Assembly (NCBI GenBank): GCA_028095005.1
Contig: CM051460.1
Coordinates: forward strand, 160,203,461 to 160,267,460
DNA length: 64,000 nt
Direction: 5' to 3'
Origin: Rhynchospora pubera
Lineage: Eukaryota > Streptophyta > Magnoliopsida > Poales > Cyperaceae
The notes below the pieces were generated by a model that was given only the letters and a program-made list of their open reading frames with translations, ran no database searches and was not told the origin of the DNA. Of the stretch, positions 1 through 11,142 are shown piece after piece (position 1 is the first letter of the stretch; each line of letters starts with the position of its first letter). A program made the position numbers and the translations under genes.

Positions 1-115
1 CTACAATTGCTAAATACTACAATCATTTAAGACCCATGGACACAAAATGATTTAAATATGTAAGAAGGAATAGTAGAAAATAAAGAAAAGAGATATCGAT
101 AGATGCGCACAGTAC

Positions 116-184
116 CTCTGAGCAATAGAAATTAGTATTACGGGGTGACTGCCATGGAGAAGTCGACCTGGCGCTATTGTTCAT
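116..184 (-). other. possible coding exon, unknown gene
   Basis: Read on the minus strand this is an ATG followed by 23 open codons that end exactly at a GT donor (GAG then GTACTG). The frame contains a Ser/Pro/Asn-rich peptide beginning MNNSARSTSPWQ. I do not recognise a family, and no following exon can be checked because the window ends 115 bases further on. It could be chance. Confidence 0.2.
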
Positions 185-1700
185 CTCCTCAAATTGAAAT
201 TGTTCAAATAGAAATCGCTGCCAATCTTTGACCGATCAACCCCTCTTAATTCTCCTCTTCGCCAACTCATGAAATGCAATATCAAATTGGTATGACAAAC
301 AGAAATGAGAAACACCCAATCAGATAATTAGCATTTCAAACAACCACATAGTCAATAAGCAAAATAAGATCACATAAAAAATAAAATTACAAAATTTATG
401 TAACTTAACCATGCCCATGTAAGGGTATTTCCATTTGGTGTATCCAGGTTTGTCTGAGTTGTCTCCATGCTTCAATCTAAAGAAAAGATTGAACAACCAA
501 TTCAACTTGCATATATTATTTTGCATCCATATCCCTTGTATCTGCCAATATAAATTATCTTATTTCTATGAAACTGTATTACGAATTAAACTTTGATTTC
601 CAATTAAGTTGAAAAATCCCAAATCAAGGACGATGCCATGTTCAATCAATTCAACACATAAAAGAAAAACTGTTCATAATAATCAAGAGAGAAATAAATA
701 CTGTAATTTTAAGGTGGCGTGGAGAGAAGAACCCATTCAAAGCTGGAATTATAAGAAACTTGAAGAAACAAAATTTCGAGGATTGACTACTTGTTTGCCC
801 ATTCAGAATTTTAAGAAAAATTTAAAGGGGGAGGGAGATAGAGAGAGACCCACGGTGATGCACTTGAAGCTACCGAGAGGAAAACATATTATGAACCACA
901 ATTGCAATTAAAAAGATAAAGGTAATAAATACTAACCCCATCTAATTCAAAACCTGATCCTACATATAAAAAAAAAGTTTCATTAGGGTTGCCAGACTTT
1001 TACCTCCTTTGCAGCACTTCTACTATCATCCCTCCATTAATATTTAACTTGTTAGTTTTTTGAATCTACAGAAAGCACCAAAAACCGACACTGTGACAGA
1101 CTTTTACCTCCTTTGCACTTCTACTATCATCCCTCTATTAATAACCCTCTGCTTGGCAATAATCAACAGCATTAAATAGTTGTTGGAAATACATGTGTGC
1201 CAACACTAAGCTAGCAAGGACCAGCAATTGTTATGTGTGTGAGAAATATGTTAAAATCATCTCCCCTCGTCTTCCATGAGAACAAAATATTTCTGGAATT
1301 ATAATACAAACAAAATTTCCCAAAAAAAAATAATTTCGTTGTTATACAATGGATATATAAGGTACCAGTCTAAATTTGGATAGTACAATCAAACCTGATA
1401 AGAAATTATTTTGGTTAAATCAATTAAATCTCTAAATTTCCGCAGTTATATATAACAATTGTCTTTTAAAATCGAAAAATCCATTCAATTTCATTAATAG
1501 AGAAGAGAGAGAGAGAGAGATGAAGCTATCATGTTCATGCCTCATCCAACTTGATTTTAAATGGTTATTTCAAGTCAAATGTTGATTAAAATGTTGCCCT
1601 CAAGTTTTGAGAATTGAGTTATGTCTAATGTTTAAAGAAAGTAACAACTAATCATTTTCCAGAACTAAAATTACATATTCAAATCAAGTATAACTCAAAC
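185..1700. other. AT-rich non-coding DNA
   Basis: No gene is supported here. A direct repeat of about 45 bases occurs near 1000-1055 and 1096-1143 (both contain AGACTTTTACCTCCTTTGC followed by a CTTCTACTATCATCCCTC block). A (GA)n microsatellite lies near 1504-1520. The open frame at 609-911 begins with TTG and has no recognisable content. Confidence 0.5.
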
Positions 1701-1839
1701 ACTAAACCATCAGAGAATGGAAATTATACTACCTCTCGCCAACTCAGCATGCTCCTCTAAAATAGCTCCTTTTTCATTGAAATCAAAGAGCAGTATAATT
1801 CTAAGCGAGACATTCCATCAAACACATCATGTGCACTCT

Positions 1840-2009
1840 TGAAAAGAGGGGTGTGTGAGGATCCTTACCCTCACCGGCTTCGGAGAGCACAGCCTCGGCT
1901 CGGACATGATCTCCTCCCTCCGATCAGCGCTTGCCATCGCCCGCTCCGACTCAGCAACGGGAGCTCTGGTGGTTACCAACAAAGGTCGGTTCTTCTGCAT
2001 CTGCTTCAA
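1840..2009 (-). other. possible GC-rich exon, unknown gene
   Basis: This GC-rich island in AT-rich DNA is open on the minus strand from an ATG at 2009 (MQKNRPLLVTTRAP after one in-frame upstream Met) to a possible donor GTAAGG near 1866. A second possible short exon sits at 1730-1752 on the same strand, between a TTTTAG acceptor and a GTAGTA donor. No family was recognised, and the two pieces may belong to an unidentified gene running toward base 1. Confidence 0.2.
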
Positions 2010-2151
2010 CCTCGCCTAGACTGGGAACTCAAAATCAAAGCTCATGACCTTAATCAAAGCTCATGACCTTAGTTTCCAATCCAAACCTCTGGTGCCCGAT
2101 CTAAATGATGTAAATTCTTATGAAAGCAAATCAAACTTTTAAACTACCGAA

Positions 2152-2200
2152 GAGGAGGTAGGAGGGAGGAGGGAGGAGGGAGGAAGGGTCGGAGGAGGGG
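2152..2200 (+). repeat. G-rich minisatellite (GGGAGGA)n
   Basis: Repeated units of GGGAGGA and close variants give many G-triplets on the plus strand, enough to allow a G-quadruplex. It lies next to the GC-rich island at 1840-2030. Confidence 0.7.
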
Positions 2201-2769
2201 TTGAGGTGGGCAGGTTAACGGAGGCAACGTTCTCCTTGGTGAAGAAGAAGAGGGGTTGGTGGTGAGGGAAAATAGAGATACAATGGAGATAAATCTGTGT
2301 TCGGTGGTTTAGCGTGTATGTATCGATTTGGTGTCGGTGCTGATGCCAGAGCCCAGAGAGATAATGAAAACAGAGAGGAGGAAAGAGAGTGTGGTGGACC
2401 GGTGGTCTTTCCCAGTTCTTTGTGTATATGCGGAGGAGACGGAGAAACGGTTGATCTAAATAAAAATCGCTGCAGGCACAAATTGCATTCGCGAATGGTT
2501 GCTTTAAAATCCGCGCAAAAAAATCACGCCGATTATATTATACTATATTTATGTCAATTAAAATTTAAAATATACTAATTTGAAATTTTAACTTCATTGA
2601 CATCTCTCTAGCTAGCATTAACATCTTTGGCATTAGAATTGTTTGAAAATATCGTATTTGCCTTTCTAACACTTTTTCAGTAAATTGAGACTCATAGTCG
2701 AGTCAATTTTTAAAAAAGCCCCGTGCTCAAAAGCCATAGGAATATAAAATGGTCTTTATTAATGATGTC

Positions 2770-2895
2770 GGCATGTAATAGTTTGTAATTGGTTAACCGC
2801 AACCGAAATTGATTAACCGCAATTGACCGAAATTGATTAAACGCAATTGACCGAAATTGATTAACCGCAATTAGCCGAAATTGATTAACCGTTTC
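2770..2895. repeat. 24-bp tandem repeat, about 4-5 units
   Basis: The unit CCGAAATTGATTAACCGCAA plus four bases (TTGA) is repeated head to tail with few changes, for example TTAAACG for TTAACCG and TTAGCC for TTGACC. It lies about 300 bases downstream of the Rab stop codon on the minus strand. Confidence 0.8.
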
Positions 2896-3293
2896 AAGAG
2901 CAAGTCGCACAAAAATTGAAATTTGATTTAAAAAATGGCCAATAGAGGTACACGCAGATCCATCCTGTTTCGACTGTAATTTGTGAATACTGATTGGGCG
3001 TAGCAACACTAGAAACTGGCACAAGTTGAAAGACAGCATAGATGATAAATAGTATAGCAGAAGACATATATGTAATAACAAAGGCATCAGAAGCACCAAG
3101 AAGTGTAACATTTTTTGCACAATGGAGTAACAACAGGGTGAACAGGAGAGATTTAAGATTACATATCGGCAAAGCAAACAAGAAATGAAATGCGAGCTAA
3201 GTAGAGCAGCACGACAACTTTTGGTTGACAGGCTGTCCCTTGATGGGTACTGTTTGTGGCCTTGCACTGTTCATCGCCGGTTGGCTGGCCATC

Positions 3294-3885
3294 CTATAGT
3301 AAGATAAATTATTTCAATTAGACAGTTGACACGAGCTGGTTTACAAAGAGTTGGCCATAGTTAAGGTGAGCTGACAGTAAAATGCTATTGAGCCAATCTG
3401 CTAAGATCTTAAACATAATTCCATTTCTAACGACAAAATTCTCTTCCGATAACCACCATTACTCTCATTACAGAAAAAAGAACAAATAAATCATCTCGGC
3501 CACACTTAGTATTTGTTGGCCTGTAGCCCTGCAGTAGGTACTTGTTTACAAAATACTGGCCCTAATCTGACCTAAGTAATACAAAAACTAAACAATTTGA
3601 TAAGTTCAGCCTTGAATATTTCTAAGTACTTGGTTGGTGTTAAAGAACAAAGACTACTTGGTTTCATATTTTAGTTTTTCTAGAAAACACACTTATGCTT
3701 TCTGCTATGGCTTCTAACCTTGTCATTCATGTCATTAATAGATCTTTTGCATAATTTTCCTGACAGAATAATTATTTTCCCTGATACAACTGCTAGCATA
3801 GTCAGCACATAGCACCATAACAAGATAATAAAATTTGCCAGGAATTCCAGCAAATGCCTGTTCTATGGACAAGACTAAGAATTAC
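3294..3885 (-). other. last intron of the Rab-like gene
   Basis: This AT-rich intron separates the exon ending AAGAACAG from the exon starting G-ATG. The borders are GT at 3885-3884 and AG at 3295-3294, and they restore the codon AGG (KNRM in the Rab1 family). No other feature was seen inside. Confidence 0.8.
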
Positions 3886-5070
3886 CTGTTCTTTATAGCG
3901 GCTGCCATAGCCATAAAGGCTTGCTCGACGTTAGTGGCATTCTTTGCACTAGTCTCCATGAATGGAATGCCCATCTCATCAGCAAATGCCTGATAAAACA
4001 TGGTATGAGCAATCCAATCAGCTCACAAAATAAAACAGTCTTGATGAAGTATCGTCATACATTAAAAATATGAAAAGCAGTATATTACAACATATCATCT
4101 ACCCTACCAATGATACAATTTATGTCTGTTGACATTTAGAATGGCAGCACATATTAATTAATGCAATTAAAATTCAATGAAAGAAAATAGAGTTTGAGAA
4201 CCACTTTAGCAGTTTCTGTAGAAACGACCTTGTTAGCAGTAAGATCACACTTGTTACCAACTAGAAGCTTGTTGACACTGTCACTGGCATGGCGGTCGAT
4301 TTCGTTGAGCCATTGCTTTACATTGTTGAAGCTCTCCTGATCAGTTACGTCATACACAATCTGCCCACCAAAACAAGTTAGGAATCGATTGGCCTCTTAA
4401 TTGGGATTAGCATAAAAATAATACATTTCAAAAGAAACTTCAGTGTGGACAGACTTACAATGATGCCATGTGCACCACGGTAGTAACTACCTGTTATAGT
4501 CCTGAACCTCTCTTGTCCTGCCGTGTCCCACTTTAGAAATAAAAAAAAAATTAATATCTTTAGCAACACTTAGCAACTCAGAAGCTCTACATCATTATAG
4601 TCAGGAAAATTTCAAGTATATTCCCCCTCTCCAAAAGGTCAAAAAATCAATGTACCATGCAGAAGATTAACCCTTTATGTCTTCCAAAACATAGGTAAAA
4701 ATATCATTATTATCAAATTCTTCTAATTATTCAAGTTGTACCTAATCGACCCTCCAAGAGAAAGGAACTCAATAGTAAATCTACTCTAATTGATTATTTC
4801 ATTCAAAAAGAGCACAACAGAAGTTTTCAACTGAAAAAAAACAAAATACACCAGATGTTGTTCCCAATGTGCTAATCATGTGTTTTTTTACTAATTAGTA
4901 ATTACTTAGAATTATTAGAACAGATACATATATTTCTTAAATTATGTGACTCAACAAGGCATAAGAATCTTTCCAGTACTATACATTAATTGATGATCAG
5001 AAAAAAAATAAATAAATAAAGGTCCATATCAGCAGCCTCTATTCTGAGGGCAACATAACATCAACTAATT

Positions 5071-8000
5071 TTTTTTTTTTGGAAAAAAGTGGGGAGCACC
5101 CACCACTCTTCATATGAAGAGCATCCAAATTGTAGACAAAAAACAAAAATTACAATCCACATGTTTAACCATAATACTCACCAATACTTGACCCCTCAAA
5201 CTAACATAAGCTTCAACGCCTCTGTTTAAATCTCCCTGGCAATAACAGCAACACACAACTACAGCTCATGATTATGTTTGCTATCTACACTGAGTCTTGA
5301 AACTTCAAAGAAGCACAACACTTATTAACAACAGAAGAAAACTGAAAACCAAAATTAAAAGAACAGCTAAAGGAGATCAATAGCACTCAGAACTCCTTTT
5401 CTGACGGCTCCTTTTGAAATTGATCACGTTGTCAATCTCCAGCCCCAACACTTACTCCCGGGCTGTTGTTACATTCTAGCATAGGAGCACCCAGCACCAT
5501 TTTTTCTGGCCCCACCTCACCATTTGTCCACACACCATTTGCTCCAGTATGGGCCCACATGTCATATAGGGCTGGTTCTCTCACCACCATCATACCAGGA
5601 GCATCCTCAGCCATCATTCTCTTCATCTTTTCCTTAACATCACCTGTCCACAAACCTGACCAGTATAGTAACAAGTGATTGATTTTAGCAATATAACTGT
5701 GTAAGGTGGCTTGAATAGACTCCTGAAAACAAACGTCATTCCTTAAGAGCCAACAGGTCCAAAGTATGGCTGCACTGCCCAATCGAAAAATTACTTGCTC
5801 TTGCTCTTGAATCACACTAGCTAGAATCAAAAACTCATCCAGAGAATGAGGAGCATTATGAATATTAAATTTAGCCAAAAACCAATCCCATACTCTCTGA
5901 ACATGGGGACAAGCAAAGAAGAGATGGTCAGTTTTCTCTTCATTAGGGCAATAGACGCAATTTAAAGGACCCTCCCAACCAACCTCTTTGAGTCTAGATC
6001 TAGTAAGTAGTCTTTTCCTACACAGCAACCACAGGAACATTTGAATTTTTAAAGGAATTTTCAATTTCCAGATGTAATCATAAAAACTGCATGGTACCCC
6101 TCTATCCTCCACCCACAAATACATGTCTTTGGTACTAAAATGCCCTTTTATGTTTCCTTTCCACACAACTCTATCTGATTCTAACGTTAAAGGCATATGA
6201 CTAGAAATATCCTGCATCAGAAACATAAAGTCTTTTAATTGAGTAAAAGAAAGTTGTCTCCTGAAATGAATATTTCTAAAATTGTTGGAAAAAGCTTCTG
6301 CCACAGTAAGTTTATGATTGGTGCAAATCTCATACAACTGAGGGTAAATAATATGCAAAGACACCTCATTATGCCACTTATCTTCCCAAAAAAGAGTATT
6401 TACCCCATTACCTATTTTAACTGATCTGAGAATATCCACCATTGGTTCACATTTTTTACAAAATTTCCAAAAAGGGGACCAATTTTGATGATTGGAATTG
6501 TTTCTATACTTTGCTTTTAGAATATCTTTCCACCAACCCTTACACTCTGGGTCTTTAAATCTCCAAATCCATTTACTAATCAAAGCAACATTAAAATGAG
6601 AAAGATTAGTAATCCCTAACCCACCCCTTTCTTTGGGTCTACACACGCCCTCCCAATTGAAGAGGTGAATTTTCTTAATACTGCCCGCATTCCAAAGAAA
6701 GTTAGATCTGATAATATCTAATTTTTTTCTAACTTTAGCTGGAAGCTTATGAAAGGACATCATGTACGTTGGTAAGGCAGACAAAACACTTTTTACAAGA
6801 ATTAGTTTACCTCCATAAGACAAAAAATTTCCTGCCCAACCCTGTAATCTCTTATGACATCTAGTCACTATATTCTCCCAATCCAAGTGAGTTGTTTGTT
6901 TCCAATGCACTGGTATGCCCAGATATAGCATAGGCCAAGTACCCACAGAGCAACCAAACAAATGTGCTAGGCTATCTATTTTATCAAACGGTACATTAAT
7001 TGGAAATACTTCACATTTGTTGTAATTAATCCTCATACCTGTTAATGCCTCAAAACCTATGAACGCCCACTTTATTGCCTGTATAACATCAAAATCAGCT
7101 TTGCAAAAGATGATAGTATCATCAGCATAATGGAGGTTTGTAATCTGCCCTCCATCTTCCAGAATGGGACCTAGTCCTGAAATAAATCCTGCATTTTTAG
7201 CTTTCATAATCATATGATTTAACGTGTCAGCTACCAAATTGAAAAGAAGGGGAGAAATGGGATCTCCTTGTTTTAAACCTCTTTTCACCTCAAAATAGGG
7301 TGACATTTTCCCATTCAAATTGATACAAGTGTATCCCCCCAACAAGAGTGTTTTAATCCAAACCACCCATTTGTTAGGGAAACCTCGTGTTTGCATCATA
7401 TCTAGAAGAAATTTCCAATTGACCCTATCATAGGCCTTCTCCATATCAATTTTCAAAACAATTCCTTCCTTTTTTTTAATTCTAGTTTCATGAATGATTT
7501 CAGATGCACTAACTACATTGTCCAAAATGTATCTATTTTTAAAAAATGCAGCCTGAGATTGATCTAGCAAACTATTCACAATTGGTTCTAATCTGTTGGT
7601 CAGTACTTTGGTAATTAATTTGTAACTGCAATTAATCAAAGAAATGGGTCTAAATTGTTTAATCTCATCAGCATCTGTTTTTTTTGGAATCAAGGTAACC
7701 ATAGCCCTATTTAATTTGGCCACATCAAGATTATGGTTAAAGAAATCATTGAACAATGTAAGTATATCCCTCTTAACAATAGGCCAAAATTGTTGATAAA
7801 ATGCAAATGAAATACCATCAGGACCTGGTGTCTTTTCCCCAGCAGATGAAGTCAAAGCTTCTAAAATCTCAAATTCTGTAAAAGGTTGAATCAACTTTTC
7901 TCCTGCCTCTCTGGACACTTTTGAGGCATTGTCCCAGAAATCAGATTGAAGGGTAGCATATGTATCCCCTTCTACACCAAAGAGACATTTATAGTAATCC

Positions 8001-11000
8001 ATTATATGTTGTTCAATCAAGGTTAAATCATTGGTAAAATTACCATCAATGTTCATCCCTAAAATCAGTTTTCTTTTATGTCTTTGGGTTGCTAGTAAAT
8101 GAAAATATTTTGTGTTATTATCCCCTTTTAAAAGCCAATCTGATTTGGATCTTAAATGCCAATATAATTGCTCATCTTCATAAATTTCATCTAAAGTAAT
8201 TTTGGCATCTAAGTATGCAGACTGTTCCTCATAGGACCAGTCTCTCTCTTCCTGTATATTCTGGAGAGAGGTCAGTAATTCAATCTGTTGAGCTTTGGTT
8301 TTATTAATCTTTCCATAGAAATTTTTTGCCCACCCTCTCATTTTTTTCCTCATACCTTTAATATTTTTGGTCCATCCAACAGCTTTATCTCTAGCATCTC
8401 CAATTGGCTTCCACCATTTGGGAATGAGATCAATGAAATCAACTTCCTGACCCCATCTTTTCTCATATCTGAAAATTTGTGCTTCCCCTTCTCTTTTATC
8501 TGAATACAACAACAAGGGGGAGTGGTCAGACATATATCTAGGTAAAGCCTTGACCGATAAATCTGAATAATGTAGGATCCAATCATAAGAACAAAAATAT
8601 CTATCTAAAAGAGCCATGCATGGTGAAACTCTGTTATTCGACCAAGTATATTTTTGTCCCATCAAGGGAAGTTCCATTAAATCCAAATCATCAATCATAG
8701 CATTGAATATATGAGCACCAGCAACATTAAAACGATTATTATTTTTCTCATTTCTATATCTGATCATATTAAAATCACCACATAAAACCCACGGCCCCTG
8801 CCACATTCCTCTAAGATCTCTCATTTCTTTAACAAAATCTTTTTTAAGAGAATACTGAGTAGGCGCATAAACAACAGTGATTCCAAAAGTAAAATTATCT
8901 CTTCTATCCTTAACCAAGATAGAAACACTAAACTGAGCTCTATGTGAAAAAAGAAATAAAAATTTTTCCTCATTGTACCCTAACAAAACCCCACCTGCAG
9001 ACCCAACTGCAGGTAAACACTTGTATTCAAATCTATTGGGAAGAAAGGATCTTAAAAATCTGGTAGAATATCTACTTTTTTTAGTCTCTTGGATACAAAC
9101 AAAATCCAATTTATTAAATTCTATCAGCTCCCTCAAATATCTTCTTTTAACCCCCCTTTTAAGGCCTCTAATATTCCAGTTTAGCATACTAATCATAAAT
9201 GACCATTAGAAACCCTAAGAAGAATTCTATCTAATTCGGACCTTTTCTCCTGGTCCTTCTTAAGAAATTTAGCCCCATGCTTAATCTTGAATTGCATTTC
9301 TTCAAAGGCAGAATTAAATTGTTTCTTAGACAGAGTTCTAAGAAAATTTACAGCCTCTAACCTATCCTCTTTTTCTGGTGCTAAATGAATGTTAAAGCAC
9401 TCAAACAAATCTACAACCTGATCATTGGATAGCTCAATGAAAGGAAAAACATCAGACATAGATTTGTTACCTGACACCACCATAGAAACTGACTCTTGAG
9501 CCTTCAGAGACACTGCTTTCTCATGTATGGACTTTGCTGGATTCCTCAGTTTCTGCCTGAGACTTTGTCTTGTGACAGGTGGCTCCTGATAAACCACCAT
9601 TTGCTGTTCTGAAGCTTCACTAGTCAGATCTGCCCTTTGAACCTGCTCCTCAGTAAGATACTGCTCCCTCTCTATCAGCATACACTCTTGTGTAATTGCA
9701 GTGATAGCTGGGTCTTGCTCGATCTCTGACTGAACGCTCTTGACAGCATCAGTATCCGTCTCTACCTTCTTATCAGCAAACACCTCAGTAACCACTGTAC
9801 TCATAATTTTTGGTACAGTTCCGGACTCATTCAACCCCACTGTATTCACAGAAACATCAACCACAATTCCTTGATTCAGTGCTTCCTTGACAGGAGCTTC
9901 ACAGATGATTTCCTCCAACTCTTCTTCTGCATTATCCTCCTCTTCCCAATCCTCATCATCAGCTACATCATCAAATTGCTCATCATCCTCCGTCAGAGGT
10001 TTTTTGCCCTTGTTGCTTGAACTAGGAACATCATTATCGTTCAATCGCCTATCCTTGCGCACCCACACTCTACGCCTTTTCACCCCACTCTTACGTTGTT
10101 CCACAGGTCTATCAAAGAGAATCTGAACCCTGGACCAGCAGTACTCATGGCGATCATTTCGGAACACCACATTCTTGAAGCTTGGAATCTGATCAAATTG
10201 ACAGATCCCGACTCTCAGTTTAGCTTCCCTCAACGATCGTCGGTGTAGAGTGTTCTGATCGATCTCCAGCAGCACCCCGAACTCCCTGATCAGTTTCTCA
10301 AACTCTCTTCGAAACCACAGTTTTCTTGGAAACCCTATCACTCGGATCCACAAGCTCTTCAATCGGAACCCATTCTCCATCGACGGATCCCAGGGGTAGA
10401 CCCTAAGATGTACTTCTTGAACAATTGCTTCACCTGCTCTCACCACTTTATCCTTCCACCAACCAGGTCCTTCAACTAGCAGGCGATAATCAGCAATGTC
10501 AATGACTCGCCATGGAAATCCTGGCGCTATCTTCTTGAGCTCAGTTTCAATCACCTCTTTGGTGAGATCTTGATTTGTCTCCATGACCACGCATTTCTTG
10601 AAACTCTCTTCGATTGCTTGAGAATCAGGAGAGTTCTCGAAGCAGAGGATTGTATTAGTCGCCATTTCCTCAATCTTGATCTCTAATTGAGGAATCGCAA
10701 CTCTAGGGTTTTCAGATCTGGTTTGGGAAGTGGAATTAGAGGACGAAGAATTGTGAATCGTGTGTGAAGAACACTCCCAAGCACGATGGTTTGTTTTTCC
10801 ACACTTGAAGCAAACGAGTGGGTTCCGACAAGTGCGAGCAAAGTGACCTTTGTCACCACACCGAAAGCATTTAAGAGAAGAAAATGCTTTCTTACGCGAA
10901 GCCCCTTCAACTTGTGTAGAATTACGTACCATACCCCCTTTATTTTCTTGATTTTCCGGCAACCTTGGTTTATGTGTAATTGTATTAGTCTGCCCTTGGG

Positions 11001-11136
11001 CCCCAGACATCACCGCCTTCGCATAAGAACCTTGCGCCGAGAGTAACAGCATATCAACAGCGCGATGTAATTTTGCTCTCAACCCCTCGGACTGGAGATC
11101 AGCGAAAGAAGGAACCGGAGAGCTCCGAACTGACGG
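5071..11136 (-). mobile_element. L1-type LINE in a Rab intron
   Basis: This non-LTR retrotransposon is inserted on the minus strand. A 15-bp target duplication, TAACATCAACTAATT, flanks it at 5056-5070 and 11137-11151, identical on both sides. The 3' end is a short A-tail, seen as ten Ts on the plus strand at 5071-5080. ORF1 and ORF2 are both long and open, overlap by four bases, and together fill nearly the whole element. About 350 bases of 3' UTR follow ORF2. No 5' UTR is visible because coding sequence starts at the insertion point, so the copy is probably slightly 5'-truncated. The perfect duplication and open ORFs indicate a recent insertion. It shares the orientation of the host gene. 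Confidence 0.95.
5432..9196 (-). CDS. LINE ORF2: endonuclease and reverse transcriptase
   Basis: The 1254-aa protein nicks target DNA and copies the element RNA at the nick. Residues 1-230 are an AP-endonuclease-like domain (LNWNIRGL, QETKK, CGDFNM, SDHSPLL). Residues about 460-730 are the reverse transcriptase (FRPISL, GLKQGDPISPLLF and the catalytic YADD in LHYADDT). A zf-RVT domain lies near the C-terminus, around residues 1080-1170 (IWKLKIPLKIQMFLW and a C-x2-C ... H-x4-C pattern). No RNase H domain was seen after it. The frame is uninterrupted. Its ATG overlaps the ORF1 stop as ATGA, which suggests that translation is coupled to ORF1. Confidence 0.95.
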   Translation of the reverse strand: MISMLNWNIRGLKRGVKRRYLRELIEFNKLDFVCIQETKKSRYSTRFLRSFLPNRFEYKCLPAVGSAGGVLLGYNEEKFLFLFSHRAQFSVSILVKDRRDNFTFGITVVYAPTQYSLKKDFVKEMRDLRGMWQGPWVLCGDFNMIRYRNEKNNNRFNVAGAHIFNAMIDDLDLMELPLMGQKYTWSNNRVSPCMALLDRYFCSYDWILHYSDLSVKALPRYMSDHSPLLLYSDKREGEAQIFRYEKRWGQEVDFIDLIPKWWKPIGDARDKAVGWTKNIKGMRKKMRGWAKNFYGKINKTKAQQIELLTSLQNIQEERDWSYEEQSAYLDAKITLDEIYEDEQLYWHLRSKSDWLLKGDNNTKYFHLLATQRHKRKLILGMNIDGNFTNDLTLIEQHIMDYYKCLFGVEGDTYATLQSDFWDNASKVSREAGEKLIQPFTEFEILEALTSSAGEKTPGPDGISFAFYQQFWPIVKRDILTLFNDFFNHNLDVAKLNRAMVTLIPKKTDADEIKQFRPISLINCSYKLITKVLTNRLEPIVNSLLDQSQAAFFKNRYILDNVVSASEIIHETRIKKKEGIVLKIDMEKAYDRVNWKFLLDMMQTRGFPNKWVVWIKTLLLGGYTCINLNGKMSPYFEVKRGLKQGDPISPLLFNLVADTLNHMIMKAKNAGFISGLGPILEDGGQITNLHYADDTIIFCKADFDVIQAIKWAFIGFEALTGMRINYNKCEVFPINVPFDKIDSLAHLFGCSVGTWPMLYLGIPVHWKQTTHLDWENIVTRCHKRLQGWAGNFLSYGGKLILVKSVLSALPTYMMSFHKLPAKVRKKLDIIRSNFLWNAGSIKKIHLFNWEGVCRPKERGGLGITNLSHFNVALISKWIWRFKDPECKGWWKDILKAKYRNNSNHQNWSPFWKFCKKCEPMVDILRSVKIGNGVNTLFWEDKWHNEVSLHIIYPQLYEICTNHKLTVAEAFSNNFRNIHFRRQLSFTQLKDFMFLMQDISSHMPLTLESDRVVWKGNIKGHFSTKDMYLWVEDRGVPCSFYDYIWKLKIPLKIQMFLWLLCRKRLLTRSRLKEVGWEGPLNCVYCPNEEKTDHLFFACPHVQRVWDWFLAKFNIHNAPHSLDEFLILASVIQEQEQVIFRLGSAAILWTCWLLRNDVCFQESIQATLHSYIAKINHLLLYWSGLWTGDVKEKMKRMMAEDAPGMMVVREPALYDMWAHTGANGVWTNGEVGPEKMVLGAPMLECNNSPGVSVGAGD

Positions 11137-11142
11137 TAACAT
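9193..11142 (-). CDS. LINE ORF1: zinc-knuckle and DUF4283-type protein
   Basis: The 649-aa protein is presumed to bind the element RNA. Two CCHC zinc knuckles lie at about residues 95-128 (CFRCGDKGHFARTC and CFKCGKTNHRAWEC). A DUF4283-like region follows at about 155-305 (VEGPGWWKDK, VHLRVYPWDPSM, LWIRVIGFPRKLW). An acidic stretch lies near residues 390-415 (DDEDWEEEDNAEEELEE). The zinc knuckles precede the DUF4283-like part. The first in-frame ATG (11142) lies partly in the target duplication, not in the element, and an in-frame TAG stands two codons upstream. The native N-terminus may therefore be missing. Confidence 0.85.
   Translation of the reverse strand: MLPSVRSSPVPSFADLQSEGLRAKLHRAVDMLLLSAQGSYAKAVMSGAQGQTNTITHKPRLPENQENKGGMVRNSTQVEGASRKKAFSSLKCFRCGDKGHFARTCRNPLVCFKCGKTNHRAWECSSHTIHNSSSSNSTSQTRSENPRVAIPQLEIKIEEMATNTILCFENSPDSQAIEESFKKCVVMETNQDLTKEVIETELKKIAPGFPWRVIDIADYRLLVEGPGWWKDKVVRAGEAIVQEVHLRVYPWDPSMENGFRLKSLWIRVIGFPRKLWFRREFEKLIREFGVLLEIDQNTLHRRSLREAKLRVGICQFDQIPSFKNVVFRNDRHEYCWSRVQILFDRPVEQRKSGVKRRRVWVRKDRRLNDNDVPSSSNKGKKPLTEDDEQFDDVADDEDWEEEDNAEEELEEIICEAPVKEALNQGIVVDVSVNTVGLNESGTVPKIMSTVVTEVFADKKVETDTDAVKSVQSEIEQDPAITAITQECMLIEREQYLTEEQVQRADLTSEASEQQMVVYQEPPVTRQSLRQKLRNPAKSIHEKAVSLKAQESVSMVVSGNKSMSDVFPFIELSNDQVVDLFECFNIHLAPEKEDRLEAVNFLRTLSKKQFNSAFEEMQFKIKHGAKFLKKDQEKRSELDRILLRVSNGHL

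Noticed and set aside
609..911. 100-codon open frame
   Set aside because: It begins with TTG, has no domain or codon signature, and lies in AT-rich DNA with no splice context.
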